64,000 nt of DNA from Clostridium_AD sp050717545 (GTDB lineage: Bacteria; Bacillota; Clostridia; Clostridiales; Clostridiaceae). The notes under the pieces were generated by a model. It had not been told where the DNA came from. It did not search any database and saw only the letters and a program-made list of their open reading frames with translations. The stretch is taken from positions 34,514 through 98,513 of the forward strand of contig NZ_JBOITN010000040.1 in the NCBI RefSeq assembly GCF_050717545.1, read 5' to 3'. The position numbers and the translations under genes are program-made. Shown piece after piece: positions 62,444-64,000 of the stretch. Position 1 is the stretch's first letter, and the number at the start of each line of letters is the position of its first letter.

Positions 62444-63766
62444 ATGAGTAATTCAGGGGGAAGCACTGAGTTAAAGACTAATATTAAAGTAGTAAATGGA
62501 AAAGCAATTATAAATAAAACACAATACTTTATTGGATTTGCAATTATAATAGCTATGGTTATCTTTACTATGTCTTTATCTGCAAATAATCCTAAGTTAG
62601 GATTATATTTAATCACTGGACTTGCAATCGGTTATATAATGCAAAGATCAAGATTAGGATTTGCAGGCGGTATAAAAAGAATATATGTAACTGGAGATTC
62701 ATCTTTAACAAAAGCACTAATGTTTATGCTTGCTATATCAATAATAATAACAGCAGCAATACATTATGGTGCTTTTGCTGGTGGAGCTGAGGTAGCATCT
62801 AGAGCATTCGGAGGGGCTAAGATAATTCCAGGAACTCAATTTGTTAAGCCAATTAACCTTTTATCTATTATAGGTGGAATATTATTTGGTATTGGTATGA
62901 TGTTTGGCGGTGGATGTGCTTCTGGAACACTTACAGATGCAGGTGAAGGTGAAGGAAGAGCTTTAATAACGCTGTTCTTTTTTATAACAGGAGCCCTGTG
63001 GGGAGAATACTCTATGGGTTGGTTGAAAGATACTGTGTTTTTCACTTGGGGTAAAAAAGTTTACTTGCCAGATTCTTTTGGTTATGTGGGAGCTATAGTA
63101 ATTTCATTATTAGGATGCTTAGCAGTTTATATTTTTGCTAAATGGTATGAAAATAAGAGGAAAAGAGCAAATACTTTTATTTTACCAGAATACGAAGAAT
63201 GGGAAAAAGAATTGCCAGAAGCTGTGGAATACAAATTTTTCAGTAAAGAAACCTATCACAAATTTTTCATAAAAAGATGGTCTTTATATACTGGAGCAGT
63301 ACTTTTAGCAGCTATGTTTGAAGTAATATTACTTACAACAGGTAGTAGTTGGGGAGTAACTGCAGCTTTTGTAAATTGGGGCGCTTGGATATATGGATCA
63401 TTAGGTCTAATAGATGTTTCAAAGTGGGGATCTTTCTCTTCCCAAATGGATACAATTAGGGGAGGATTTTTGAATGATCCTGATTCTATGAGAAACTTAG
63501 GAATAATAATAGGAGCTATAATATCTCCGTTACTCGCAGGACACTTTTCATTTAAGAAAAAATTTGTGTTAAAGGATATTGCATTCTATGCAATGGGTGG
63601 ATTATTAATGGGATTTGGTGCAAGATTTGCACTAGGATGTAATATAGGAGCATTCTATTCAGCACTAGCTAATTTTTCATTATCTGGATGGCTGTTTATG
63701 CTAGCTTTAATTTTAGGTGGAGTAATAGGAGTTAATTTAATTAAGAAATTTAACATTACAATTTAA
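62444..63766 (+). CDS. YeeE/YedE family sulfur transporter
   Basis: 440 residues, about ten to twelve membrane helices. Two sulfur-transport repeats are visible, MMFGGGCASGTLTDAGEG (~155-172) and RFALGCNIGAFYSALANFS (~397-415), each with the conserved cysteine of the YeeE/YedE (TsuA) family, which moves thiosulfate or other reduced sulfur compounds. It follows the persulfide reductase on the same strand, with GAAAGGAAATGAG as ribosome site. Confidence 0.88.
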   Translation: MSNSGGSTELKTNIKVVNGKAIINKTQYFIGFAIIIAMVIFTMSLSANNPKLGLYLITGLAIGYIMQRSRLGFAGGIKRIYVTGDSSLTKALMFMLAISIIITAAIHYGAFAGGAEVASRAFGGAKIIPGTQFVKPINLLSIIGGILFGIGMMFGGGCASGTLTDAGEGEGRALITLFFFITGALWGEYSMGWLKDTVFFTWGKKVYLPDSFGYVGAIVISLLGCLAVYIFAKWYENKRKRANTFILPEYEEWEKELPEAVEYKFFSKETYHKFFIKRWSLYTGAVLLAAMFEVILLTTGSSWGVTAAFVNWGAWIYGSLGLIDVSKWGSFSSQMDTIRGGFLNDPDSMRNLGIIIGAIISPLLAGHFSFKKKFVLKDIAFYAMGGLLMGFGARFALGCNIGAFYSALANFSLSGWLFMLALILGGVIGVNLIKKFNITI

Positions 63767-63797
63767 CGATATTTTAGCTCCGCAGGAGATGATTTAA
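63762..63797 (+). repeat. Interspersed mini-repeat, copy 4
   Basis: TTTAACGATATTTT then AGCTCCGCAGGAGATGAT (63776), overlapping the stop of the YeeE gene. The leading part matches copy 1 at 3203. Confidence 0.7.
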
Positions 63798-63828
63798 CTT
63801 TTATTAATCTTTCCATAGAGAAAGAAGA

Positions 63829-63863
63829 AAATGCTGTGGTGCCTAAATGCACCATAGCATTTT
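63829..63863 (+). terminator. Terminator after the YeeE gene; intron insertion site
   Basis: AAATGCTGTGGTGC and GCACCATAGCATTT form a stem ending in TTT. The group II intron begins at the next base. Confidence 0.8.
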
Positions 63864-64000
63864 GTACGTCCATCATGTTCGCTGAGCCGATAGGCAGAAA
63901 GAAGCCTACGTCACCTAACCAACGGGAAGACAACCTGAGAGCAAGGGCGCTACTGGCAACGGTAGGGTCTGAAGGAAGCAGCAGGGGAAATGTGGAACAT
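63864..64000 (+). mobile_element. Group II intron, 5' end (class C-like), cut by window edge
   Basis: It starts GTACG right after a terminator. GAGCAAGGGCG, CTACTGGCAACGGTAG and GTCTGAAGGAAGC match the domain I core of bacterial class C group II introns as I recall from the O. iheyensis intron. Class C introns are known to insert after transcription terminators. The reverse transcriptase, if present, lies beyond the window. Confidence 0.75.

Overview
The window is low-GC, densely coding DNA from a strict anaerobe of the Firmicutes, almost certainly a Clostridium sensu stricto. Supporting signs are very AT-rich intergenic DNA, strong GGAGG ribosome sites, the tatD-yabE-rnmV-ksgA order, SpoIIP (an endospore former), a T-box ileS followed by a CcpA-like regulator, and a citrate operon that starts with an Re-type citrate synthase. 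The species cannot be named from the sequence alone. No tRNA, rRNA or CRISPR array is visible.

Layout. 0-6 kb: DUF445 membrane protein (partial), tatD, yabE-like 3D-domain protein, rnmV, ksgA and a 400-aa protein of unknown role. 6-11.3 kb: lgt, small proteins, cspA, a metallo-hydrolase and a 631-aa glutamine synthetase. 11.7-16.6 kb: T-box leader, ileS, ccpA-like gene. 16.7-21.3 kb: a 1360-aa SF1 helicase with a nuclease-fold tail that looks degenerate, plus a small HipA-like protein. 21.4-23.4 kb: mannose-1-phosphate guanylyltransferase and a HAD phosphatase.

22.6-34 kb is the accessory heart of the window. A ~500-600-bp repeated module alternates with unrelated small genes: one-pass membrane peptides, a secreted repeat protein with an NlpC/P60-like tail, an AbrB/RelE toxin-antitoxin pair, zinc-ribbon proteins and a uridine-kinase-like P-loop protein. 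The complete module has a folded RNA-like 5' domain, a terminator-like hairpin with compensatory base changes, a conserved spacer, and a near-identical promoter plus leader. Four copies lie here (one cut at its 5' end). A half copy lies at 43.9 kb, and the promoter part alone sits in front of the HAD gene. I find no name for this module and consider it the best candidate for something undescribed. Several two- to three-helix small membrane proteins follow.

33.9-36.9 kb: a complete IS21-family element with 6-bp target duplications, inserted in a small interspersed repeat and carrying several exact DnaA-box sequences. 37-45 kb: WrbA-like flavoprotein, GH38 alpha-mannosidase with an AraC regulator, then gene remnants (LacI tail, glycosidase N-terminus, chloramphenicol acetyltransferase N-terminus). 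45-51 kb: RpiR regulator divergent from an MFS transporter with a perfect 25-bp inverted repeat between them, small proteins, SpoIIP, CPBP protease. 51-56 kb: Re-citrate synthase, aconitase, isocitrate dehydrogenase and a pseudouridine synthase; the first three make 2-oxoglutarate for glutamate and glutamine synthesis. 56-57.6 kb: DUF1540 protein and an HNH-derived duplicated protein that seems to start at ATT. 57.8-63.8 kb: sulfur acquisition (sulfonate-type ABC transporter, persulfide/CoA-disulfide reductase with rhodanese, YeeE/YedE transporter), with a shared palindrome before both transcription units. The last 137 bases are the 5' end of a group II intron sitting directly after a terminator.
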